This document shows, one piece after another, positions 1 to 11,500 of a DNA stretch of 33,565 nucleotides (the first letter of the stretch is position 1; each line of letters starts with the position of its first letter). A program made the position numbers and the translations under genes. The DNA is taken from positions 1 through 33,565 of the forward strand of contig JAULBX010027828.1 in the NCBI GenBank assembly GCA_032358255.1, in the 5' to 3' direction. Source of the DNA: Heterotrichella gracilis. Taxonomy: Eukaryota > Sar > Xanthophyceae > Tribonematales > Xanthonemataceae. The notes under the pieces are model-generated. The model was given only the letters and a program-made list of their open reading frames with translations, did no database searches and was not told where the DNA came from.

Positions 1-94
1 CCACCCAACCCTCACCCCCTTCCCCCCCACACCCCCGTCACACACAGAGGCACACGCTTAGCTTCAGACACCCTGTTCTGTGTGCGCACTTCAG

Positions 95-1614
95 GCGGGC
101 TGTGGAAACCCTACACCCTAGGCGACACCCCATCGCACCTGTCCAACAAATGGGGCGCTGAAACCCTCACCTACCTCCTCCACCTCTACTTCTCGCACCA
201 CGCCCAAGAGACAGGTGCCATGCTGGTGTCAGCATACCAGCTGTGGAAAAATCCCGTGCCAGACCCTGATTGGAAGCACCTTGTGCCGCATTTCCGCCAC
301 CTGTCACCCCGAGAGCTGCAGCTATATGGCAACAACAGCACTGCAGTGTACTCCCACGGCTGGTTTTACACCACTGTGGTGTGTGAACCCAGGCTCCTGC
401 TGTCCTGGATGCTGAAGCAGTTCAAGCAAAAAGGGGGGCAGGTGCAACAGGTGAGAATGAAGGGATTGTTTGTGGAAATGGCGCTGCACCTTGCGTCCCT
501 CCTGGTATGTATTGTTTCACCCATAGAGACGCCGCCACCCACAACCACGCACCACCCCCTGCCAGCGCCGCCCTTGAGAAAGGAGGCAACGTTGTCAGGA
601 GAGCAGTAACAATAATCCACAAAAAATATTATCTATTGACGATGAACAATACCATAATTTAATGTGATGGTTTACAAAGTCCCCCCCAAACTGCCTGTAA
701 TCATTTTTATCTTGTTCCTTTTTGAGTTCCATCTTTATTATTCCCAGGTCAGGGTCCACAGCCTGGATCAGCTGGCAGGGTATGACGTCATCGTCAACTG
801 CTCGGGCCTGGGGGCCAGGGATCTGTTTGGGGATCCCAGCGTGGTGCCGGTGCGGGGGCAGACCATTCGGGTCAAGGCGCCCTGGCTCAAGCACTACTGC
901 AATGGCAACGGCCAATTCTACATCATCCCGAACACCGACACAGTCGTCCTGGGAGGTGAGAAACCCTAACATATAAGCCCTACATAATCCATGAGCTGCT
1001 CCGCATATCCGAATCCTATCATATCCTACTCATCGCCACAGCATATTTGATATATCGCCATAGCATATAGCTGGTGTCTCAGCCCAAGCACTCGAAGGTA
1101 GGCTTCTTGGCCCTGTGCAAGACATGTGCCCTAGCCCAAAAGCATTGCAGGTGCCGCCAACCCTTGCATCGCATGTCCTGAACCCTTTGCTTCACATCCA
1201 GGGACCGCACAGAAAGGGGACTGGGACACGGCCCCAAGGGAGGAAGATGCCGCCTACATCTGGGAGGGGTGCTGCGCCCTGGTACCCAGCCTGCGCTCAG
1301 CCCACATAGTGGAACACTGGGCTGGCCTCAGGCCCGGAAGACCCTCCGTTAGGGTCGAGCAGGAGGTGGTGGTGCTGGGGAAACCCCACCCCAGGGTCTG
1401 CGGAGATCCCAATTCAGCCCCGGGGCCAGGAGATGGGGTTGTTGGTGGGGATCGTGAAGCAGTCCCTAGGGGTTTGGAGACGTGTCCCGTGGTGCACAAT
1501 TACGGGCATGGCGGCGCGGGGGTGACGCTGTTCTGGGGCTGTGCGGGGGATGTGGTGCGGATGGTGGAGGGGATACTGGCGGCGGGTAAGGTGGGCGCCA
1601 GGGCACAGCTATGA
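95..1614 (+). CDS. D-amino-acid oxidase family flavoenzyme (DAAO/D-aspartate oxidase), N-terminus missing
   Basis: Oxidises a D-amino acid to the imino acid with FAD and O2, releasing H2O2; enzymes of this family are usually peroxisomal. Exons: 95-450, 748-955, 1202-1614, with introns of phase 0 and 1. The first visible exon follows an AG at 93-94, so the N-terminal FAD-binding glycine motif (about 50 residues in the family) lies before the window; 324 residues remain. Family landmarks in order: SGGLWKPY, PDPDWK, GWFYTT, DVIVNCSGLGA, RGQTIRVKAPWLKH, FYIIPNTDTVVLGG, IWEGCC, GLRPGR (the Arg expected to bind substrate carboxylate) and near the end HNYGHGGAGVTLFWGCA, which closes on FAD. The C-terminus ends AQL, at best a weak peroxisomal signal. 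DAAO cannot be told from D-aspartate oxidase without the full active site. Converges on the golgin gene. Confidence 0.92.
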
Positions 1615-2551
1615 ATCATCAGATGCCATGCAGCCATGTCACTTCAGTGATTGCCATTTGAGAGTCAGAGGGGGTCTCGCCATCCTCAAAGTTTGCGCAA
1701 ATGCATGCACAATCGGTGCTGTGGCGATGCGGCAGTGCCACTGTGCCACCGCCTGCCACTGTGACATGTGCACATTCTCTGTCACAGCACCGACGGCGTC
1801 TGACACTGTGACTCACTGTGATGCGTGCACATTCTCTGTCAGTGACACACCACTTGGGCGATTTTGAGGTTATTTTTTTGACGCGGGGACAATCAGGGAC
1901 TCGGAGTCCCCAAGAGCTTTCTTTTGGCCGGATCCACTGAGCGACCCACCCGGTGGGGGCAGTCTGTTTCTGTCTTGGTTACCTTGTGTTCAGCAGACCA
2001 TGGCACTTTTGGCTGCGGCGGAGCGCAAAAAAGTAAATGAATTGCTGCAGCCTCATGATTTTCAATAATTGCATACAAAACTGCGTTTATTGCTCACATT
2101 TTCCAAAAAAGGCTCCCTTGCAGTTCGAAAGGTCACCAAACTGGCCTCCAAGTTGGATGCATAACTTAACTAGCGACATTGCAAATCAGAATAAAGCCAA
2201 ATACCAAGTGCTGCAGCAGCTGCAATGTGCAGCACCTACCAGACCTACTCTATGCCATGCCGCCACTGTGGCAGACGCTTGTGTGCACTACGACATCTAA
2301 ACCAACCAACTGCTGGCTGCTGTAACATACTCAGCACATGCGACTAAAAACCAGGTCGAGTGGCAACGCCAATTGCCTTGAATGCCCCCTAGATGCCCAT
2401 GCCTCCCCCCCCCCCACACACCCTTCTTGTGCAGACAGGCGAACGGGGCTGCATTGCCATTTAATTTAGCAGCCCATGACGCATGGCCACTTGCCTGTCC
2501 CAACCCCGATACGAGGGCGACGCACTTCAAAAAATGTATTGCCTAGAAAAA
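1615..2551. other. convergent intergenic region between oxidase and golgin genes
   Basis: About 940 bases holding both 3' UTRs. No ORF here has family similarity that I can recognise. A direct repeat of roughly 30 bp (a cactgtga.. half followed by gtgcacattctctgtca) occurs twice, near 1757-1791 and 1805-1842. A short C-run lies at about 2405-2415. I see no convincing RNA gene. Confidence 0.5.
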
Positions 2552-5500
2552 TCATTCAAACAGCGGTGGACGGGGGTGCCTAGGCGTGCTGGCCCCAGAC
2601 CTCACCCCCGAAGGCGACACCGCCCCACTCCCCAACACCCCCCACTCCTGCCCCAACCCCGGCGCCCCATCCCCCCCACCCACCGCCGCTTGCATCCCCC
2701 CGCCGCCAGGTGGTGCCATCCCCATCCCACCGCCACCACCCCCGTCCCCACCCGCCCCCCCAGCATCCTCCATATTCTGCGCCTGTTGAATGAGGAAGTC
2801 CACCCATTGGTCCGCCAGACCGCTATCATCTTGTGGGGTTGGGGCACCTCCAAGCAGCGCCCCCAGCACGCCCCTACGGGGTCCCAGCCCCACGCGCCGC
2901 TTCTCCTCATCTGCACACAAGCACTCGAGCTGTTTGATTTCCTGTGTCCACTACTACGTTTGGATTTTGGGGTTAACGGCTTCGTGCATGTGTGCACTTG
3001 AAATGGAAATCTTTGGCCATGCGCAACGTACCTCCCACACTCCACCATCAATTGAGAGCACATCAGGGCATGCGCTCGCCACCAACAGCCCCCCCTGCCC
3101 CCGCCCCAACCCTACCTGGGAACCCCAGCATGCACCAGCTCAAGCACCCTTTAGGGTTCAGTGTTCAATGTTTAGGGTTTCAAGGTCACCTGTGAACCCC
3201 AGCATGCGCCCCATCAGCTCCAGCACCTCCCTTGAGCGCCCCCGCTCAAAGAACGTCACCAGCAGCTTCACCACGATCCGCCGATCCACAGACGCATCGC
3301 TGTCAGTGCTCAGCACGCTCACCCGCCGCATGGTCTCGTGCAATGCGCGCCTGAGCACCGCGCACTCGTCCGCCACCTGGCGCCGCAGGCCCTGTTCTGA
3401 TGCGGCGGTGGCTTGGGCAGCGGCGGCGGCAGCGGCGGCCTGGCGCTGCGTCTGCGGTGGGTGGGGGTGGGCTTGTGAAGGGGGTGGGGGGGCCGGTGGC
3501 AGTGCCTGTGCCTCTTAATGTGGATATGTGTGTGTGTGTGTGTGTGTGTCTGTGTGTGTGTGCGTGTGTACCAAGAAACAATGTCATAGTGGGCTGCACA
3601 TAGCCATTGGATACCGTCACCACCACCACCACCAGTGCAGCATCAGCGCGCTGTTGCACCCCCACACATGCTTGCCCACCACCCCCCATCCCTCCCTCCA
3701 CCCCCCACCGCACCTCCTCTGCCTCCTCCACTGCCTGCTGTGCGTGCGCCAGCTGCATCCTGAGCCCCTGCTCCACACCGTGCGCTGCCCGCACCTCCCC
3801 CCGCAGCCGCTCAGCTGCCTCGCTCTCGTAGGTCAGCTCACCCAGGGCGGCCTGGGGACGGGGGGGTCGGATTTTTTCCAAAATGTGAGAAACATTTTCT
3901 TTTAATATCTAGTAATGTTTTGGCAATACATGCACAGTTCCTGGTTTCAGGGTTCAGATTAGAGTTGATTAACAAAATTATGACCGTTGTGATTTCTGCC
4001 TTGATCCCTCCTATTGGAGCAAAGCAAAATCCATGTTGTTGATCAGAATTCTTAACCCTAGCCCAAAACCCTAAACTCCAAAGCCTACAGCGCACTGTGC
4101 GCACAGGCTAGTGTGCTCACTGGCTAGCCCCCAACCCTGCAAACCCTAAACCTACCCTGTACCATACAAACCCTGCAAACCCTTAACTCTACAGCGCGCA
4201 CCTGCAGATTCCTGACCTCCGTCTCTTTGGCAGCCAGCGCCTCCTCCCAGGCCGCCACCTGGCCACCCGCCTGCTCGCCACGTGCCATCGCAGCAGCCAG
4301 GCGGGACTCAAGCTCTGCCACGTGGCGCGCTGTGGCGGCGTCCTTGACAGCCTGGAGGTGGGAGGAGTTGGGTGAGAGGAGGTAAGCGCGGTGCGGGTGC
4401 CGGTGATATATGTAGTTTTGTCTTCCCTACATCAGCCCCTACTCCCCATTAACTGCTCCTTTGCCGCTGTCTCCAACGCTGCTCTCAATCCCTTACGCCC
4501 CACCACATAAGCACTCTACCTGCACCGTCTCCTCTGGTACCAGCTTAACCACCTTAACTTCTATCTTGACTACCTTAAACCCTATCCCAAACCCTAGCCC
4601 TCCCCCTACCTGCTCCTGCGCTGCCTCCTCCAGTGCCAGCTTCACCTCCGCCGCCACCCGCCAGCTCAGCTTAGAGTCATCATCCTCTTGCTCCCTCAAC
4701 ATGCGCTGCTTAAGCCTGGGAAGAAGGTGGAGAAGTGGTGTGAGTAAGAAACCCTAAACCCCAAACCCTAAACAGCTTGGAGTCGTCGTCCTCCTGCTCA
4801 CGCAGCTTGCGCTGCTTCAGCCCGGGGAAGGGGGGAGTGGGGGGATGAGGGAAAGGGAGTGGACAGCCGCTGGAATGCATACATCTAATTATGCTACACG
4901 AGGCAAGTGGCACCTTGCAGAGGCACCAATGAAGAGGCACGTTACACACACTTGTATGGTGCCGTTTGCATGCAACAGGAGGGACAGTACTGACGCAAGG
5001 TCTCTCCTCGACATTCCACATCAACATTACCCCTAGAGGATGCCAGTTTGCCATGGCATGCCCTTGCAGCACAAACCTTTGCTCTCATCTACATGCACGA
5101 TTGCCAAGCACGACCCGCCACCACCACCACCACCACCACCCTTACTTTGTGAGCTGCTGCCTGGCCTTGTCCCTCTCCTCCTCAGCCACCTCCACCCGTC
5201 GCTGAAGCCCCTCAAGCGCAGCACCCACATCACCACCACCACCACCATCACCACCCGCCTTCTCCACCTCAGCCCCCCCCGCCGCCCCCCCGTCTGTCAA
5301 CAGCGACGCTCGGATTCGATCCAGCTCGGATTGCAGCCTGGCGCACTGGGTGTGGCTGTTAGAGAGCTGGTCCTCTAGGGTTGCTAGGGCTTCGTCGGTG
5401 GAGGATTGCGTGGCCAGGAGCGCTGACTGGGCGTCCTCCAGGCGGGCATTGGAGTCGGCCAGGGCCTGCGGGTAGGTGGGTGGGGGTTGAGGCGACATTG

Positions 5501-8500
5501 CATCATAGTATAATTGCAACTAAATAAATGTACTTGTCATTGTGATGGCGACCAATCAAAGCGTGTCAGCATGTCACATTTGCTCGCAACCAAGACAAGC
5601 CAGGACCAAAGTCCCAGACCAACACAGATGGAATCCACACCTGCTCCACCGCCCGGATGTGCGCGTGCGCCCCCGCCACCTGCTCCTCCAGCGCCCCCAC
5701 CCGGTCTTGGGCCGCCTCCAGGTGGGCCGCACCCTCCCTCACCTGCCTGCCCAGCTGCTCCCTGTCTGCTGACAGCTGCGTGTGGCGGGCCTGGGCCTGG
5801 CGAAGCTCCTGCTCCCGGGCCTGGAGCTCCTGTACAATGCGAGAAATGCATAAATACAGGTACTAATACTTGAACGATTCGTGTATTTTTAAGCATACTG
5901 TGTACGCAAGTTGAATGAACAGTGCATTGGATAACTTTCATGGCAAGCTGCGTGGGTCGGGCCTTGGGGGCACATGGAACAGATTAAGTAGACTGTTTTA
6001 ATTAGATATATTAAATTTTAATAATTTAAATAAACTGTACACGCAATTTGAAAATAGAATGAGGTTGCGGCTCCTGCTCATGACCTGGAGCTCCTGTTCA
6101 GGTTGAATGCATGAAGTAGGGGTTAGGGTCCTGTGCGAGCTGTCAATGGCTGTCGCATCCACCACCGCATCAAACCCCTAAACCCCATCAAAACCCTCCA
6201 CCAACCCTCACGACCCACCCACCTTCTCCAGGAAGAACGTCCTGTCTGAGCTGCTGCTTGCCGCGGCCTCCATGGCGGAATCAAACCGCCGCTGGAGGGT
6301 CTCCAGATCACCCCGTAGGGTTTGGGCTAGGGTTTGCGCGGCAGCTGCCTCGGCCTCTGCCTTCATCCTCTCAGTGGTGGCAATGGTCACCTGCACAAGG
6401 AAAGTATACGACTACTTCAATAACATCAATGAATATCAAATTCATCTTAAAATAAGAAATGACAAAAGCATGTCAGTTGTAGGAAACCAAATCCGTATGT
6501 ACATTGATCATTCTGCCGCAGTTTGGTCGTTCCATGGCCGATTCAGGGGCAGTACGCCTCCTCTATTTGAAAGAACAGAGGAACATAAATCAAAACAACG
6601 TCACGTTCCACTACGCAACCAAAACCAACGTTGTTTCTAATTCTTGCTATCTTTATCGTCACCTGCTGCTGGTAGTCGTCCACTGTGTGCCTGATTTCCC
6701 TTAGCTCCCCTTGTGCAAGATAGGCAGCCTTCTTAGAGACCTGCAGCTCCTCGCGCAGGGATGCGATTTCCCTGGATAAATGGGGGGCGGGGAGGGTAGG
6801 GGGTCAGTGCATGTCACTCGTTTTGGAGCCTTGGGGATGTAAATGGGCATGGCTGGGATGCAATTTCCAATTTCGCCCAGCTTCCTTTGTGGCAGGTAGG
6901 CAGCTTCTTGGAGGACTGCAGTTCCTCTAGTAAGGACGAGATTTCCCTGGAGAGGAAAGGAAGAATGCCAAGACTTGAGGACGGGGATGCAAATGCTGAT
7001 GCAATGGTAACATCATTAGGATGGCAGGATGCAAATGTGCCATGGCGGGAGGTGGAATACGTGGGTGTTGGGACCATAACTTGTGCTGGAAATGCCGCTA
7101 TCAGAGACACCCCCTTCAAACCCTCCTCCATCCCTCACCGCCACCACCGCACAATCCCCACCTTGCCGCCCCCTCCGCCGCCACCGCCGCCGCAGCCACC
7201 ACCCCCTCCAGCCGCGCCACCCCCTCCTCCGCTGCCTGCCGCACCAGTCGCCCCTGCTCGAAGTGCACCCCCCCCTCCTGCCGAAGCGCAGCCACCTCCC
7301 CCTCCAGGCCCGCCACCACCCCCTGCAGGTGCGCCTGAGCGGCCTCGGCCCGTTGCTTTTCTGTGGTTAGGGCGGTTTGGGCTTCGAAGTAGAGGCGCTG
7401 TTGGTGGTGGAGTTGGGTTTGGGCGGCTTCAAGCTGGGCCTGTGGGGATGGGGATGGAAGTTGTCACGGTGAGTTTGCGGAAAGTTAGCTAATATAAATT
7501 GTATTCGCTGTGAAAAATGGTGATTAAAGGGCGCTGTGGGATGGGGGGCAGGACGGAGGTTAAGATAATATTGTGAGTATTTAGGGTCTAGGGTTTCAAC
7601 CCTACAATCCAACCCCAGACCCTTAACACAGCCCCCACCCACCTGCAGCTCCCGCTGCCCCTCAGCTGCCTGCTGCACCTCCCGCCTCCACACAGCATCG
7701 TGCTCAGCCAGCGCATCAGCACCCGCATCAGCCTCGGAGCGCGCCTGCGCCAGGGACTGGAGCGCATCCTCCAGCTGGGCCTGCGCGGCATTGTCACGAT
7801 AAATGTAAAAATGTGTGTATTTTTACATGCAAAACATTTGTACATTTATCGTACATATACATCATGCATATGATTTCAAATTGAAAGATTGCGTGGGCAT
7901 TGCCACGCCATCAGTCAGGACACATCCAGTGGGCACCAGGGCGTGGTCCTTGGCCATGTTGTACAGCCAGCAGTCCATGTGGGCGCGAGCACTTGGTGTG
8001 CCTGGCAGCCGTGCGGGTGGCATGCCACATGAACACAAGACACCTACCAGCGCGCGATTTCCCACACAACAACCTCCTGTTCCACCCCTTACACAGCCAC
8101 ACACATCCCCCACCACCCCCGCCACCGCATCAACCCCCCACCTGTGTGGTTGCGTGCGCCCCTCGCTCCCCCTCCCACGCCGCCTGGTACTGCTCGGCAC
8201 CCAGCCCCCCCTCCTCACCCCCACCCGCATCCGCAGCCGCCTCCAGCTCCCCCACCCGCACCCGCAGCGCCGCCACCTGTGCCTCGGCGGTGTGCAGCGC
8301 ATCCACCCGCGCCTGCTCCACTTCTATCAGGCGCTGGCTTAGAACCTGGGGGTGGAGTTTTGTAGTATTGAAAACCGATCAAAGAATGTACAACGTAGGT
8401 ATGGACATACAGACCAAGCGGATGATGAATACTGCATAATTTTAAATTCATGCCTGCCATCTTGCATTGTTTTCACTCCTTGCATGGGAAGGGAAACAAT

Positions 8501-11500
8501 GCCAGCATCCACATCTGGAAACCCTAAACCCTAAAAGGCAAACCCTAACCCCCTCGCACCTGGATGTGCCTCTGTGCAGCCTCCAGCTCCCCAGACACAC
8601 CCTCCGCCCCCTTGGCCGCCTCCCGCAGCCCCGCCACCTCAGCATCCAGCGCATCCCGCTCCGCCAGGTGGCGCCTGCTTGAGGCCTCGTACTCAGCCGC
8701 CTGCCGCCGCAACCCCGCCAGCTCAGCATTGTACTCCTCTGCCTGCTGCCTCAGCACTGCCACCTCAGACTCATACTCAGCCACCTGCCGCCGTTCAGAT
8801 ACAAAGTAATAAGTAGAGGTGTAAAGAAATCCACCAATAAAGGACAAAAAATGCTTTTGTGTTTGTAATAAGATATGCAGGAATGTACACGGGAATGTAC
8901 AGGCATTTGAGACAGTCACGAGCGAGCCAACCCCGGCTCATCAAATTGTTGGCGACATAGTGTGACCCCAAACAACACTTTTTTGCCCAACCTTTGGCAG
9001 GGCATGCCTCTGCAGCGCTGCATGCACAAAAATGATGATGATAATAATAAATACCAAACCAAATATACCTCTGCAGCGCTGCCCTCGCCAATCAGCCGCG
9101 CCTGCTCCAGGCGCTCTGTCAGCGCCCCAACCTCTGCTGACATGGCCCCCCGGGTGCCCGCCAGAGCTGCATGCAGCTCCACCACCTCCTGCTGCAGCTC
9201 GGAGGCCTGGCGCTGCGCATGGGAGTGCGCGTCACGCACCGAGGCCAGCTCAAATTCCAGACGCTGCTGCTCAGTACCTGCACAATACGATAATTGAGCA
9301 TAACTGGAATATATAAAATGGAGGAGTATTAGCGCTGCGCGTGGGCTTGTGTTTCTTGTGCAGAGGCCAGCTCGGACTCCAAACGCTGCTGCGCGATGCC
9401 TGCAAAGAATGAACTTCAGGTACAAAACGGCACAGAGAAATGAAGAGATAAGATGCTCCATAAATTTTGACCATATACGCATTCATCAATTATCCGGTGG
9501 TACCATATCACCAAACTGAGTTGCATGCTATGCTACTGGTAAGGTGTCACAGCTGTGCAGGAACTTTGAATCAAATATACATATTAATTTCCTTGTATAC
9601 AATGGTTCCCCCCTACCTGCAGATTCGGCGGATTCCGCATCTGCCAGCCGCCGCTCAAGGGCATGCACCCGAGCATCCCTCTCCCCCAATTGCTCCCGCA
9701 GGGGGGCGCACGCAGCTTTAACCGCGCGCTCCGTGGCCTCGTCAGCAGACCCTAGCTGGGCCTCTAGGTTTTCCACTTGCTGCCGGAGGGTTGCTGCGCT
9801 GTCTGCCTGGGCCTGCAGCTCCTGTCTTAGGGTTTCCACCTCCCGCGCTAGGGTATCCTGCTGTGGGAGGGCAGAGGGCGACCCCCCCTGCTGCCGCACC
9901 TCCCTCAGCTCCCCTTGCAGTGCATGTACTATGTCCTCCTTGCTGCTCTGCTCCTCCATAAGCTGCTGCTCAAGCGCCTGGGTGCAGGGCCGAATTTGGT
10001 GTGGACCGTTGCGTCATGTGGCAGGACGGGGCATACCATGGACAGCATATGCGGCGGATCATGAGTTTGCTGCCGCGGCAGATTTATGATCCGCCACATT
10101 TATGAACAAAAGGGTGCACTCTTTCAACATGCGCACATCCGCCATGCCAGGCGCACGTCAATCAGAGGTAATGGGACGGCAGAAAGCACACCTGGATGGT
10201 TTCGTCCTTGAAGGTCTGCTCCTCTTGCAGGAACCTCAGCTCGGCAATGAGCGCATCATGATCATTGCCAGTGGATGCCACTGTGGCCTGATCCCGCAGC
10301 TGACCCTGTAGGGTTTGCACCTGGCGCTGAAGAAGGGCCAGCTGCTGGTCCCGATCCTGCACCTGGGATTGTAGCCGCTGCTCGAGTGCAGATGCATGCT
10401 GCGCTGCCTCGGCCTGTGGGGGCACACACACACGGTGGGTATAGCATGTACATGAAACTATAATTCTATAATCCTGGATAGAATCCTTCATTTTCAGCAG
10501 GGACTTGAGGCGCCGCTCGACCTGTGGTGTTTTAAAGGTCATTATAAAGGCAGCTGAATTTTGTTCTTGTTGTTGGTAAGCCAATTGTAATCTTTATTCG
10601 ATTCCAATCAGGACTCGGTGCAGCTGCTTAGGGTTAAGGGTTTAGGGTTGCCGGCCCGCCCCTACCTGCGCCTGCAGCACCGCCTTGGCCACTGCCACCT
10701 CCTCCTGATGCATTTGCTTAGGGCACAGGGTTTATAATCTAGGTTTCAGAGTTTCCAACACATCTGCGCCTGCAGCATCGCCTTGGCCACCGCCGCCTCC
10801 TTCTCCCAATGCAGCTGCTCAGGGTTTAGGGTCACATAAATAGGGTTTAGGGTTACGGGCCAATCCCACCTGCGCCTGCAGCATCGCCTTGGCCACAGCC
10901 GCCTCCTTCTCGCGATGCAGCTGGGCTCGGGAGATGCCTGCATCCTTAGCGGGGCTGGCAGCTGCCTTGTTGGCAGCCTGGGACAGCTGCGCACGCAAGC
11001 TCGCACTCTCCTTTTGGGCTTCTGCTAGCCGAGACTCGTATGCCTGCAGGGCCAATAGCAAAGAGATATGCTACAATATTTGTTGCAAAAGACATATACT
11101 GGAAATCTTGTTGGGCTTCTGCTTGTCGAGACTCATATGCCTGCACCGACCCCTGAACCCTAAAACCCTAGCCCCATACATACGCATGCATATGCAGCCA
11201 AAAGCCGCACCTGGCGCTGTCGCTCTTGCTCCTCCTCATTGCTCCCATTGGCAGCAACCAGCTGCCCCTTCAGCTTCTGCAGCTGCCTCCTCAGCTTCTC
11301 CACCTCCCCGCCATCCTGATCCTCCACCACCCCATGGGCAGCCACAGGGGGGGTCCCCAGGGGGACGGTCTCAAACACCCCAGAGTCAAAGGGAACATGG
11401 GGTTGGGTCGGCCTTGTTGGGGACGTGGTGGAGCTTGCTGCTGGGACTGAGAAAAGGGATGGCGGGGGCCCATGGAACGCCTCGCCTGGGGAGGGGGGAG

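Noticed and set aside
2483..3518. Plus-strand Pro/Ser/Ala-rich open frames
   Set aside because: They are antisense to the Gly-rich tail and GRAB exons of the golgin; GC-rich sequence leaves all frames open.
6887..7492. Long plus-strand Pro-rich open frame
   Set aside because: It is the antisense shadow of golgin exon 11 and its introns. The minus strand has family-like coiled coil with correct splice phases.
10498..10527. A fragment coding VERRLKSLL as an additional golgin exon or copy of exon 5
   Set aside because: An acceptor is present but no phase-0 donor follows; similarity to LEQRLQSQV is too short to be sure, and the gene is in frame without it.
10764..10817. Copy B of golgin exon 4 edge as a real exon
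   Set aside because: Its donor GT is replaced by AT and no nearby in-frame donor is convincing.
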